A stretch of DNA of 6,397 nt, taken from the NCBI GenBank assembly GCA_005777415.1, contig SXMI01000018.1, positions 1 through 6,397 on the forward strand, read 5' to 3'. Position numbers and translations under genes: made by a program. This DNA comes from Actinomycetota bacterium. Lineage in GTDB: Bacteria > Actinomycetota > Acidimicrobiia > Acidimicrobiales > Microtrichaceae. This document shows, piece after piece, positions 1 to 5,721 of this stretch; positions within the stretch are counted from its first letter, which is position 1, and each line of letters begins with the position of its first letter. Under the pieces are notes generated by a model that made no database searches, was not told the DNA's origin, and worked only from the letters and a program-made list of their open reading frames with translations.

Positions 1-308
1 CCTCGACCGCGCAGACGACCGACACGACCTCGGCACTGCGGGCCGTGGAGATCGAGGCCGGTGCGATCCTCATGGGCAAGCACGGGACCGACGGGGTCTA
101 CACGGCGGACCCGAACCGAGACCCGTCGGCGGAGCTCCTGCGTGAGGTGACCTACATCGACGTGCTCAACCGGGGCCTCAAGGTCATGGACTCGACGGCC
201 ATCACCCTGTGCATGGACAACGACCTGCCGATCTGCGTGTTCGACCTCATGGGCCACAACCTGGCGCCGATCCTGGCGGGCGAGCACGTGGGCACGGTGG
301 TGTCGTGA
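1..308 (+). CDS. pyrH: UMP kinase (uridylate kinase), C-terminal part; 5' end outside the window
   Basis: This is the last 101 codons of bacterial UMP kinase, which phosphorylates UMP to UDP with ATP in the cytoplasm, the first step from UMP towards UTP and CTP. The first complete codon is at position 3 and the stop is TGA at 306-308. Family marks that can be seen are TTDTTSALRA (the UMP-contacting TTDT segment), DGVYTADP, the VTYIDVL stretch, GLKVMDSTAITLC, LPICVFD and the closing GEHVGTVVS. All belong to the amino-acid-kinase-fold UMP kinase family and fit its C-terminal end. Residues just before TTDT read STAQ, where family members usually have PFF or PYF, a small local oddity. frr follows 49 nt downstream, the usual pairing. 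The GTG at position 45 is an internal valine codon and not the start. Confidence 0.95.
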   Translation, partial: STAQTTDTTSALRAVEIEAGAILMGKHGTDGVYTADPNRDPSAELLREVTYIDVLNRGLKVMDSTAITLCMDNDLPICVFDLMGHNLAPILAGEHVGTVVS

Positions 309-344
309 CCGCCGATCGTCCGGGCGTGTCCGGTCCCGGTGTGC

Positions 345-348
345 GAGG
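345..348 (+). promoter_or_regulatory. Ribosome binding site of frr
   Basis: GAGG lies nine bases before the GTG at 358. It is the only reasonable Shine-Dalgarno match in the 49-nt pyrH-frr gap and supports GTG 358 as the start. No other in-frame GTG or ATG lies in the short gap before it. Confidence 0.55.
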
Positions 349-357
349 CTGGTCGTC

Positions 358-927
358 GTGAGCAGCGAGTACATCGATGCAGCACTCGAGGACGCCACGG
401 AACGCATGGCCAAGGCGGTCGCCCACACCCGCAGCGAGTTCGCCGGTGTCCGGACCGGTCGGGCCACGCCGGCCCTGGTCGAGAAGCTGCCGGTGGAGTA
501 CTACGGCGGCTCGTCGCCGCTCCAGCAGTTGGCGAGCTTCTCGGTGCCCGACGCCCGGATGCTCGTGATCACCCCGTTCGACAAGGGGTCGATCGCCGCG
601 ATCGAGCGGGCGGTCCAGGACGCGAACCTCGGCCTCAACCCCTCCAACGACGGCGTGGCGATCCGGCTGGCGTTCCCGCCGCTGACCGAGGAGCGGCGCA
701 AGGAGTTCGTCCGGCTCGTCAAGAACCGGGCCGAGGACGGCCGAAACGCCGTGCGGGGTGCACGCCGGGACGCCCGCAAGGACCTCGAGGCGCTCGAGAA
801 GGACGGTGAGCTGTCCTCCGACGACCTGCGCCGCGCCGAGGCGGACCTCGACAAGCTCACCAAGGCGCACGAGGCCGAGATCGACTCGGCGCTCGAGACC
901 AAGACGGCGGAGCTCCTCGAGGGCTGA
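358..927 (+). CDS. frr: Ribosome recycling factor (RRF)
   Basis: RRF acts with EF-G after termination to split the 70S ribosome and release mRNA and deacylated tRNA. The product has 189 residues, close to the usual 185. It matches the family over its full length: RTGRATPALVEKLPVEYYG (about 32-50), the domain II region with ITPFDKGSIAAIERAV (71-86), LGLNPSNDG (91-99), and a long C-terminal helix region with EERRKEF, the arginine-rich VRGARRDAR (132-140) and LEKDGELSSDDL (146-157). Arginines of the conserved RNA-contacting helix are present (R133, R136, R137). The start is GTG, supported by GAGG upstream and by the fit of MSSEYIDAAL to the family N-terminus. ATG 403 (M16) would cut into the first helix and is not favoured. 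It sits between pyrH and cdsA in a probable operon. Confidence 0.98.
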   Translation: MSSEYIDAALEDATERMAKAVAHTRSEFAGVRTGRATPALVEKLPVEYYGGSSPLQQLASFSVPDARMLVITPFDKGSIAAIERAVQDANLGLNPSNDGVAIRLAFPPLTEERRKEFVRLVKNRAEDGRNAVRGARRDARKDLEALEKDGELSSDDLRRAEADLDKLTKAHEAEIDSALETKTAELLEG

Positions 928-939
928 GCCCGACGGCTC
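926..939 (+). other. Small hairpin overlapping the frr stop codon
   Basis: GAGCC (926-930) pairs with GGCTC (935-939) around a CGAC loop, giving a five-base-pair stem that begins inside the frr stop codon. There is no T tract after it and cdsA starts 15 bases later. It is too short to call a terminator, and in DNA this GC-rich such a stem can arise by chance. Confidence 0.25.
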
Positions 940-954
940 CGCGGCTGGATCACC

Positions 955-2850
955 ATGACGGACCACGACGACCACGACGACGTCACCGACGACGTCACCG
1001 ACGAGCCGGATCCCAGCCGCGGCGAACCCGACGCCGGACCGTCCCCCGCCCACGAGGGCGTCCGGGTCCTGTCGGCCGACGAGCCCCCGCCCGACGGCGA
1101 CGGCGTGGCCGTGCGCCGGCAACCCGGCCAGCAGGGGTTCGGCGACCGCCCCGACCGCCCGGCCCCGCGGCCGGACCTGCCCACGGTGACGATCTCGACC
1201 TCGGACGACGAGCACCCGACCCGTCGGACGCTCCCGGGCGAGCGGTTCGGGGCGGTGCCGGTGGTCCGGGTCGGCGGACCGGCACCCGACACGATCGAGG
1301 AGGACCATCCGGGTCATGCCCGGCTGGTCCACGACGAAGCACCCGGATCCCACAGGGTGGACGCAGCGGAGGTTGCAGGCATGACTGCTGACGACGAACG
1401 GGGCGCTCCCGATGACGGCTACGGGCTGTCCGATGCGCCGGGGACGGAGTTCGACGAGTCCGAGGAGGCGTTCGTCCTCCCGCACTGGACCGAGCCGCCC
1501 ACCGGACAGGTCCCCAAGACCGTCATCGCCGAGGGCGAGGACGCCGAACCCGTGACCGGGTCCCAGCCCCGGTGGCGGGACGAGCGGGAGCGCAGCGCCG
1601 AGACCGACTTCGACGACCTCCGGGGTGACGGTCCCCAGCTCGGGGCGCTGGCCGGCCAGGCGGACCCGGGCGACCCCGACGACTTCTTCTCCGGCGAGGC
1701 CGAGAGCGACCCGTTCCTGGCCTTCGCTCCCGATGACGAGGGTGATCAGCCCGAGCGGGTGAGTCGACGCCGCCGTTCCGAGCCGGACGCCGAACGGCCG
1801 TCGGCCCTCTCCCGGGTCCGTGCCGGTCTGGGACGTCGTGGCAGCTCCGATGGCGCCGACCGGGCCGACGGCGACGTCGAGGAGCCGGGCGATGATCGGG
1901 GCTTCAGCGGCGAGGTCGAGGACCGCTCCGGTGAGGACGACCGCGGGTCCGGACCGCGGGCGCCCACGGGCGGGGCGGGTGGCTCCGGGGGTGACCGGAA
2001 CCTGGTGACGGCGGTGGCCGTCGGGGTCGCGCTCGTGGCGATCGGACTCGTCTGCTTCAAGCTCGGCGGTCTCGCCACGACCGTGCTGGCCTGCGTCGTC
2101 GTCGGCGCCGCCGCGATCGAGTACTTCACGGCGGTGCAACAGCGCGGCTTCCGTCCGGCGACGCTGGTCGGGGTCGTGGGAATCCTCGGTCTGCTCCTGG
2201 CCACCTACTTCTCGGGTCTGGCCGCCTTCCCAGTGGTGCTCCCGTTGACCGTCGTGATCGGCCTGCTGTGGTTCCTGTGGGTGGCACCGGGCGAACGCTC
2301 GGTGATCAACCTCGGGGTGACCCTCCTCGGGTTCATGTGGATCGGCGTGCTCGGTTCGTTCGCCACCCTGTTCCTGGGGCTGGGTCGCCAGATGCAGGCG
2401 GCGGACCCGTCGCTCACCTCGAACCCCGGCATCGGCGTGCTGATCGCCGCGGTGATCGCATCGGTGGCCAGCGACGTCGGTGGCTACTTCGTGGGCAAGT
2501 ACATGGGCCAGACCCAGCTGTCGGCCGCCAGCCCGAACAAGACCCAGGAGGGCCTCATCGGCGGGTTCGTCACCGCCCTCGTCGCCGTGGTCGTCGTCGT
2601 CGGCTTCTTCGGGATCGCCCCCATCGGTGGCAGCTTCCCGAGGGTGTTCATCTTCGCCCTGCTGTGCGCCCTGGTGGCCCCGCTCGGCGACCTCTGCGAG
2701 TCCTTCGTCAAGCGGGACCTGGGGATCAAGGACATGGGTTCGGTGCTCCCGGCGCACGGCGGCGTGTTCGATCGCTTCGACGGGCTGTTGTTCGTTCTGC
2801 CCGTGGCCTACTTCGTGACGGTCCTCTTCGACGTCTGGTCGATCAGCTGA
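955..2850 (+). CDS. cdsA: CDP-diacylglycerol synthase (phosphatidate cytidylyltransferase) with a very long acidic N-terminal extension
   Basis: CdsA joins CTP and phosphatidic acid into CDP-diacylglycerol, the precursor of bacterial phospholipids, in the cytoplasmic membrane. With ATG 955 as the start the product has 631 residues. Residues 1 to about 347 are Asp/Glu/Gly/Pro/Arg-rich and look disordered; LPHWTEPPTGQVP (175-187) is the one motif-like patch there. Residues about 349-626 hold some nine hydrophobic segments. The catalytic signature is intact: S583, K586-R587, K592-D593, then LPAHGGVFDRFD (598-609), matching the CDS signature pattern throughout. Asp507 in SDVGGYFVG and SPNKTQEG (526-533, usually SPKKTWEG) are the other active-site patches. 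Typical enzymes have about 265-300 residues, so the head is the odd part. ATG 955 has only a weak ribosome site (GGAT). ATG 1381 (M143) has GGAGG eight bases upstream and would give 489 residues. I keep 955 because the frame is open and mostly codon-biased from there, but the start is uncertain. Confidence 0.93.
   Translation: MTDHDDHDDVTDDVTDEPDPSRGEPDAGPSPAHEGVRVLSADEPPPDGDGVAVRRQPGQQGFGDRPDRPAPRPDLPTVTISTSDDEHPTRRTLPGERFGAVPVVRVGGPAPDTIEEDHPGHARLVHDEAPGSHRVDAAEVAGMTADDERGAPDDGYGLSDAPGTEFDESEEAFVLPHWTEPPTGQVPKTVIAEGEDAEPVTGSQPRWRDERERSAETDFDDLRGDGPQLGALAGQADPGDPDDFFSGEAESDPFLAFAPDDEGDQPERVSRRRRSEPDAERPSALSRVRAGLGRRGSSDGADRADGDVEEPGDDRGFSGEVEDRSGEDDRGSGPRAPTGGAGGSGGDRNLVTAVAVGVALVAIGLVCFKLGGLATTVLACVVVGAAAIEYFTAVQQRGFRPATLVGVVGILGLLLATYFSGLAAFPVVLPLTVVIGLLWFLWVAPGERSVINLGVTLLGFMWIGVLGSFATLFLGLGRQMQAADPSLTSNPGIGVLIAAVIASVASDVGGYFVGKYMGQTQLSAASPNKTQEGLIGGFVTALVAVVVVVGFFGIAPIGGSFPRVFIFALLCALVAPLGDLCESFVKRDLGIKDMGSVLPAHGGVFDRFDGLLFVLPVAYFVTVLFDVWSIS
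961..1002 (+). repeat. Short in-frame tandem repeats at the start of cdsA
   Basis: GACCACGAC occurs twice (961-969, 970-978), followed directly by GACGTCACCGAC twice (979-990, 991-1002). All copies are exact. They encode DHD-DHD-DVTD-DVTD, residues 3-16 of the long CdsA form. The units are multiples of three, so gain or loss of a copy would keep the reading frame. Confidence 0.85.
1302..1330 (+). other. Strong hairpin inside the cdsA reading frame
   Basis: GGACCA (1302-1307) pairs with TGGTCC (1325-1330), and CCGGG (1309-1313) pairs with CCCGG (1319-1323). The two stems are separated by one T/C mismatch and closed by a five-base TCATG loop, giving eleven base pairs. It lies where the third-position GC bias of the frame drops and about 50 bases before the internal ATG 1381. 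No T tract follows. It could be an mRNA structure controlling the internal start, a weak terminator, or a chance palindrome in GC-rich coding DNA. Confidence 0.5.
1368..1372 (+). promoter_or_regulatory. Consensus Shine-Dalgarno site before the internal cdsA start at 1381
   Basis: GGAGG ends eight bases before ATG 1381, which is in frame with cdsA. It is the best ribosome binding site in the window and much better than that of ATG 955. Translation from here would give a 489-residue CdsA that keeps the LPHWTEPPTGQVP patch and the whole membrane domain. Its use is inferred, not shown. Confidence 0.5.
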
Positions 2851-2869
2851 GGTTCCTCCCGCAGGAGCC
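2851..2869 (+). terminator. Hairpin directly after the cdsA stop, possible terminator
   Basis: GGTTCCT (2851-2857) pairs with AGGAGCC (2863-2869), seven base pairs including one G-T pair, with a CCCGC loop. It starts on the base after the cdsA stop codon. No T run follows, so it is not a classical intrinsic terminator; U-tract-less hairpins have been proposed as terminators in actinobacteria. A second, weaker stem lies at 2890-2905. Together they suggest a transcription boundary between cdsA and dxr. Confidence 0.4.
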
Positions 2870-2936
2870 GGTCCATGCGCTGGGCGTTCCTGAGCAGCCG
2901 CTCGGTGCACGACGGGGCGGCCGACGGGTGCGTCGT

Positions 2937-2942
2937 TAGAGT
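2937..2942 (+). promoter_or_regulatory. Putative -10 element of a dxr promoter
   Basis: TAGAGT fits the actinobacterial TANNNT -10 pattern and ends nine bases before the dxr ATG. Transcription would begin at about 2949-2952, giving a leader of zero to three bases. No clear Shine-Dalgarno site precedes dxr, in keeping with a leaderless message. No -35 hexamer is recognisable at the expected distance, so this rests on one hexamer and its position. Confidence 0.4.
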
Positions 2943-2951
2943 GAGCGGGCC

Positions 2952-4109
2952 ATGACCACCGTCGCCGTGCTCGGCTCCACCGGCTCCATCGGGACCCAGA
3001 CGATCGACGTGGTCGGATCGGAGTCCGACCGCTTCCGGATCACGGCGCTGGGCGCCCGGTCCTCGGTTCGCGAGCTCGCCGAGCAGGCCCACGCCGTTCG
3101 ACCGGAGGTGGTGGCGTTGGCCGACGAGTCGCTCGTCGGCGAGCTCCGGGACCTCCTCCCGGCAGGGGTGGAGCTCGAGGCGGGCGAGGACGCCTTCGCC
3201 GCAATCTCGGCCGACGCCGACGTCGTCGTCAACGGCGTGGTCGGGGTCGCCGGACTGCCCGTGACGTTGGCGGCACTCCGGGCCGGGCACCGACTGGCGC
3301 TGGCCAACAAGGAGTCGCTCATCGCCGCCGGGCCGGTCGTGGCCGAGGCCCGCCTGACCCCCGGCGCCGAGCTGGTGCCGGTCGACAGCGAGCACTGCGC
3401 GGTCCACCAGTGCCTGCGCTCCGCCGACGGCGACCGCCGGCTGGCCCAGATCGTCCTGACCGCATCCGGGGGCCCGTTCCGGGGTCGGAGCGCCGACGAA
3501 CTGGCATCCGTGACGGTCGAGCAGGCCCTCGCCCACCCGACCTGGAGCATGGGGCCCAAGATCACCGTCGACTCGTCGACGCTGGTCAACACGGGCCTCG
3601 AGGTGATCGAGGCCCACGAGCTGTTCGGCGTGGACTACGACCGGATCGACGTCGTGGTCCACCCGCAGTCGATCGTGCACTCCATGGCCACGTTCACCGA
3701 CGGTGCGACGATCGCCCAGCTCTCGCTGCCGGACATGCGCCTCCCGATCGGCTACGCGCTGGCGTACCCGGATCGGATCGGGACGCCGTTCGGGCTGATG
3801 GACTTCTCGCAGTCGTGCACGCTCGAGTTCGAGCCGCCGGACCGGGCGACGTTCCGGGGGCTCGACCTGGCCTACGAGGCCGGCCGGAGCGGGGGCACGG
3901 CGCCGGCCTGGCTGTCCGCCGCCAACGAGGTCGCCGTGGACGGGTTCCTCTCGGGGGCCATCGCCTGGGCCGACATCGCCGGGGTGATCGCTGCGGCCAT
4001 GGACCGCTGGGACGGCGCGGCGGCCGACTCGCTCGATGCGGTGCTCGCTGCCGACGCCGCGGCCCGCGTGGCCGCCGGGGAGTTGCTGGCCGTCGGGGTC
4101 TCGTCGTGA
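2952..4109 (+). CDS. dxr: 1-deoxy-D-xylulose 5-phosphate reductoisomerase
   Basis: DXR rearranges and reduces DXP to 2-C-methyl-D-erythritol 4-phosphate using NADPH and a divalent metal, the committed step of the MEP isoprenoid pathway and the target of fosmidomycin. The product has 385 residues, near the usual 390-400. The NADPH-binding GSTGSIG is at residues 8-14 and ANKES at 118-122. Metal ligands are D145, E147 and E217. S172, H195, W198, S208 and N213 match the substrate-binding S186, H209, W212, S222 and N227 of the E. coli enzyme. HPQSIVHSM (237-245) and LSAANEVAV (321-329) are also typical. The odd residue is T214, where the E. coli enzyme has the phosphate-binding K228 (NTGLE for NKGLE). 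ATG 2952 puts the Rossmann motif at the proper distance from the N-terminus. The last four bases overlap the start of the protease gene. Confidence 0.97.
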   Translation: MTTVAVLGSTGSIGTQTIDVVGSESDRFRITALGARSSVRELAEQAHAVRPEVVALADESLVGELRDLLPAGVELEAGEDAFAAISADADVVVNGVVGVAGLPVTLAALRAGHRLALANKESLIAAGPVVAEARLTPGAELVPVDSEHCAVHQCLRSADGDRRLAQIVLTASGGPFRGRSADELASVTVEQALAHPTWSMGPKITVDSSTLVNTGLEVIEAHELFGVDYDRIDVVVHPQSIVHSMATFTDGATIAQLSLPDMRLPIGYALAYPDRIGTPFGLMDFSQSCTLEFEPPDRATFRGLDLAYEAGRSGGTAPAWLSAANEVAVDGFLSGAIAWADIAGVIAAAMDRWDGAAADSLDAVLAADAAARVAAGELLAVGVSS

Positions 4110-5686
4110 GCGTGGACGATCGGCCCTCGACGCCCGAGCAGGCCGAGGAACCGACCGCTCCCGACGCCGCGTCGGGCGAGCTCGCAGCCGAGGCGAACGA
4201 GGTGGCCGGGATCGTCGGGTCCCCGTGGAGCCGGGCGCTGCGGCTCGGGGTCCTGGGAGCCCTGCTCGTGCTGCTCGGCGTGACCCGTGGGCTCCCCATC
4301 CTCATCGTGATCCTGGCGATCGTGGTGATGGTCGTGCTCCACGAGGTCGGGCACTACGTGGCGGCCAAGCGGGCGGGCATGAAGGTCACCGAGTTCTTCG
4401 TCGGGTTCGGGCCCGTCATCTGGTCGACCCGCCGGGGCGAGACGGAGTTCGGACTCAAGGCGATCCCCGCCGGCGCCTATGTGCGCATCATCGGCATGAA
4501 CAACCTCGAGGAGGTCGACCCCGCCGACGAGCCCCGCACCTACCGCCAGGCGTCGTTCCGGTCCCGGGCGAGCGTCGCCGTCGCCGGCTCCGCCATGCAC
4601 TTCGCCATCGCGCTGGTGCTGCTGGTCGTCCAGTTCGCCCTCATCGGTCGGGCCGACCCGGAGCGCTGGACGGTGGCCGAGGTGACTCCGGGGAGCGCCG
4701 CCGCTGCGGCCGGGATCCAACCGGGCGACACGGTCCGCAGCATCGACGGCCGTCCCGTCGGATCGTTCCTCGACTTCCGCTCCATCGTGGCCGAGGCCGA
4801 CCCCGGCACCTACGACGTGGTGGTGGACCGTGACGGCGGTTCCCTGACCGTTCCGGTCGAGTTGAGTCGTCGCGTCAAGGTCATCGGGACCGTCGGCGAG
4901 GACCTCGACCTCCTCCAGACCGCCGACGGCGTCGCCGTCGGGGCCACGCGACCCGGCGGTGCGGTGGCCGGCTCCGGCGTGGCCGAGGGCGACGTCGTGA
5001 CCGCGATCAACGGTCGTCCGGTCACCGGTCTGGAGGACGTGGCCGCAGCCGCAGCCGCCGGACTGGGGGGCGTGGTGGTCCTCGACACCCCGACGGGGGA
5101 GCGGCGCATCGACCTGGGCTCGGCCGTCGAGGTGACGCCGCCGTCCTCGTTCTTCGGCGTCGGTCAGGCGGCCGTCGTCGAGACCGAGGCCCCCCACGTC
5201 GCCGTCGGCAGCGCCGTATCGGAGTTCGGCCGGACGATCGGCCTGAGCGTGGCCGGGGTCGGGCAGTTCCTCTGGCCGCCGAACCTGCTCGAGTTCGTGA
5301 CCACGCCCGCCCGGTCCGCGGACCGCGCCGAGGCGCCGACCACCGCCGAGCAGACCGCCCCCGACTCGCGGCCCATCTCGATCGTCGGCGCCGTGCTCTA
5401 CGGCTCCGAGCTGACGTCGGAGAACCTGTCCAACCTGGTCGGGTTCCTGATCGTCCTGAACATCTTCATCGGGGTGTTCAACCTGCTGCCGCTCCTGCCG
5501 TTCGACGGCGGCCACCTCGTCATCGCCTGCTACGAGAAGGCCCAGGAGCTCCGACGCCGACAGCAGCAGCGCTACATCGCCGACGTGTCCCGGTTGCTCC
5601 CCGTGACCTACGGCGTCGTGATGGTGCTCGTGGTCGTCGGCCTCGTGGCCGTGTACCTGGACCTCACCCGCGGCGTCTCGGCCTGA
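4106..5686 (+). CDS. Site-2-type intramembrane zinc metalloprotease, RseP/Rip1 family, with two PDZ domains
   Basis: Proteases of this family cut transmembrane segments of substrates such as anti-sigma factors (E. coli RseP, M. tuberculosis Rip1). The product has 526 residues, longer than RseP or Rip1 (about 400-450). Order: Asp/Glu/Ala-rich cytoplasmic head (1-42); hydrophobic segments at about 45-60 and 63-78; zinc motif HEVGH (79-83); GFGPVIWS (100-107); hydrophobic segment about 158-180; PDZ-like domain 1 (about 188-255, with GIQPGDTVRSIDGRPV); PDZ-like domain 2 (about 276-345, with GVAEGDVVTAINGRPV); hydrophobic segment 443-461 leading into FNLLPLLPFDGGH (458-470), whose D467 is the third zinc ligand; final membrane segment about 500-518. 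The start is GTG 4106, overlapping the dxr stop as GTGA, with GGGG seven bases upstream; GTG 4112 is possible. An open frame extends far upstream inside dxr but lacks homology. dxr-rip-ispG is the known actinobacterial order. The substrate cannot be told from sequence. Confidence 0.94.
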   Translation: MSVDDRPSTPEQAEEPTAPDAASGELAAEANEVAGIVGSPWSRALRLGVLGALLVLLGVTRGLPILIVILAIVVMVVLHEVGHYVAAKRAGMKVTEFFVGFGPVIWSTRRGETEFGLKAIPAGAYVRIIGMNNLEEVDPADEPRTYRQASFRSRASVAVAGSAMHFAIALVLLVVQFALIGRADPERWTVAEVTPGSAAAAAGIQPGDTVRSIDGRPVGSFLDFRSIVAEADPGTYDVVVDRDGGSLTVPVELSRRVKVIGTVGEDLDLLQTADGVAVGATRPGGAVAGSGVAEGDVVTAINGRPVTGLEDVAAAAAAGLGGVVVLDTPTGERRIDLGSAVEVTPPSSFFGVGQAAVVETEAPHVAVGSAVSEFGRTIGLSVAGVGQFLWPPNLLEFVTTPARSADRAEAPTTAEQTAPDSRPISIVGAVLYGSELTSENLSNLVGFLIVLNIFIGVFNLLPLLPFDGGHLVIACYEKAQELRRRQQQRYIADVSRLLPVTYGVVMVLVVVGLVAVYLDLTRGVSA

Positions 5687-5709
5687 CGGGCCGTTCCGAA
5701 CCCGACGGG

Positions 5710-5715
5710 TAGCCT
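5710..5715 (+). promoter_or_regulatory. Putative -10 element of a leaderless ispG promoter
   Basis: TAGCCT fits TANNNT and ends six bases before ATG 5722, the spacing that would place the transcription start on the A of the start codon. No Shine-Dalgarno site lies in the 35-nt gap after the protease stop. No -35 element can be recognised. The element would give ispG its own promoter in addition to any read-through from the dxr-protease transcript. Confidence 0.45.
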
Positions 5716-5721
5716 GCGCCC

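Noticed and set aside
320..339. CCGGG/CCCGG inverted repeat in the pyrH-frr gap
   Set aside because: A five-base-pair stem with a ten-base loop is expected often by chance at this GC content, and there is no further support.
247..2910. Very long open frame on the - strand opposite frr and cdsA
   Set aside because: It is a product of the strong third-position GC bias on the + strand, which removes stops from the opposite frame. Its translation is low-complexity His/Asp/Gly/Arg-rich with no family motif.
2268..2939. Alternative + strand frame over the cdsA 3' half and the following gap
   Set aside because: The cdsA frame carries the complete CDS signature here, and the alternative is an Arg/Gly-rich shifted reading.
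3410..4105. Upstream open extension of the protease frame through dxr
   Set aside because: The extension is an out-of-frame reading of dxr, rich in Arg/Pro/Gly. Family homology begins just after GTG 4106, which overlaps the dxr stop.
3872..5515. Long open frame on the - strand opposite the dxr end and the protease gene
   Set aside because: Same GC-bias effect. The + strand genes there have intact catalytic motifs, and the reverse product resembles nothing.
5688..5703. Possible terminator hairpin between the protease gene and ispG
   Set aside because: The best stem has only five pairs interrupted by a two-base bulge with a three-base loop, and no T tract follows.
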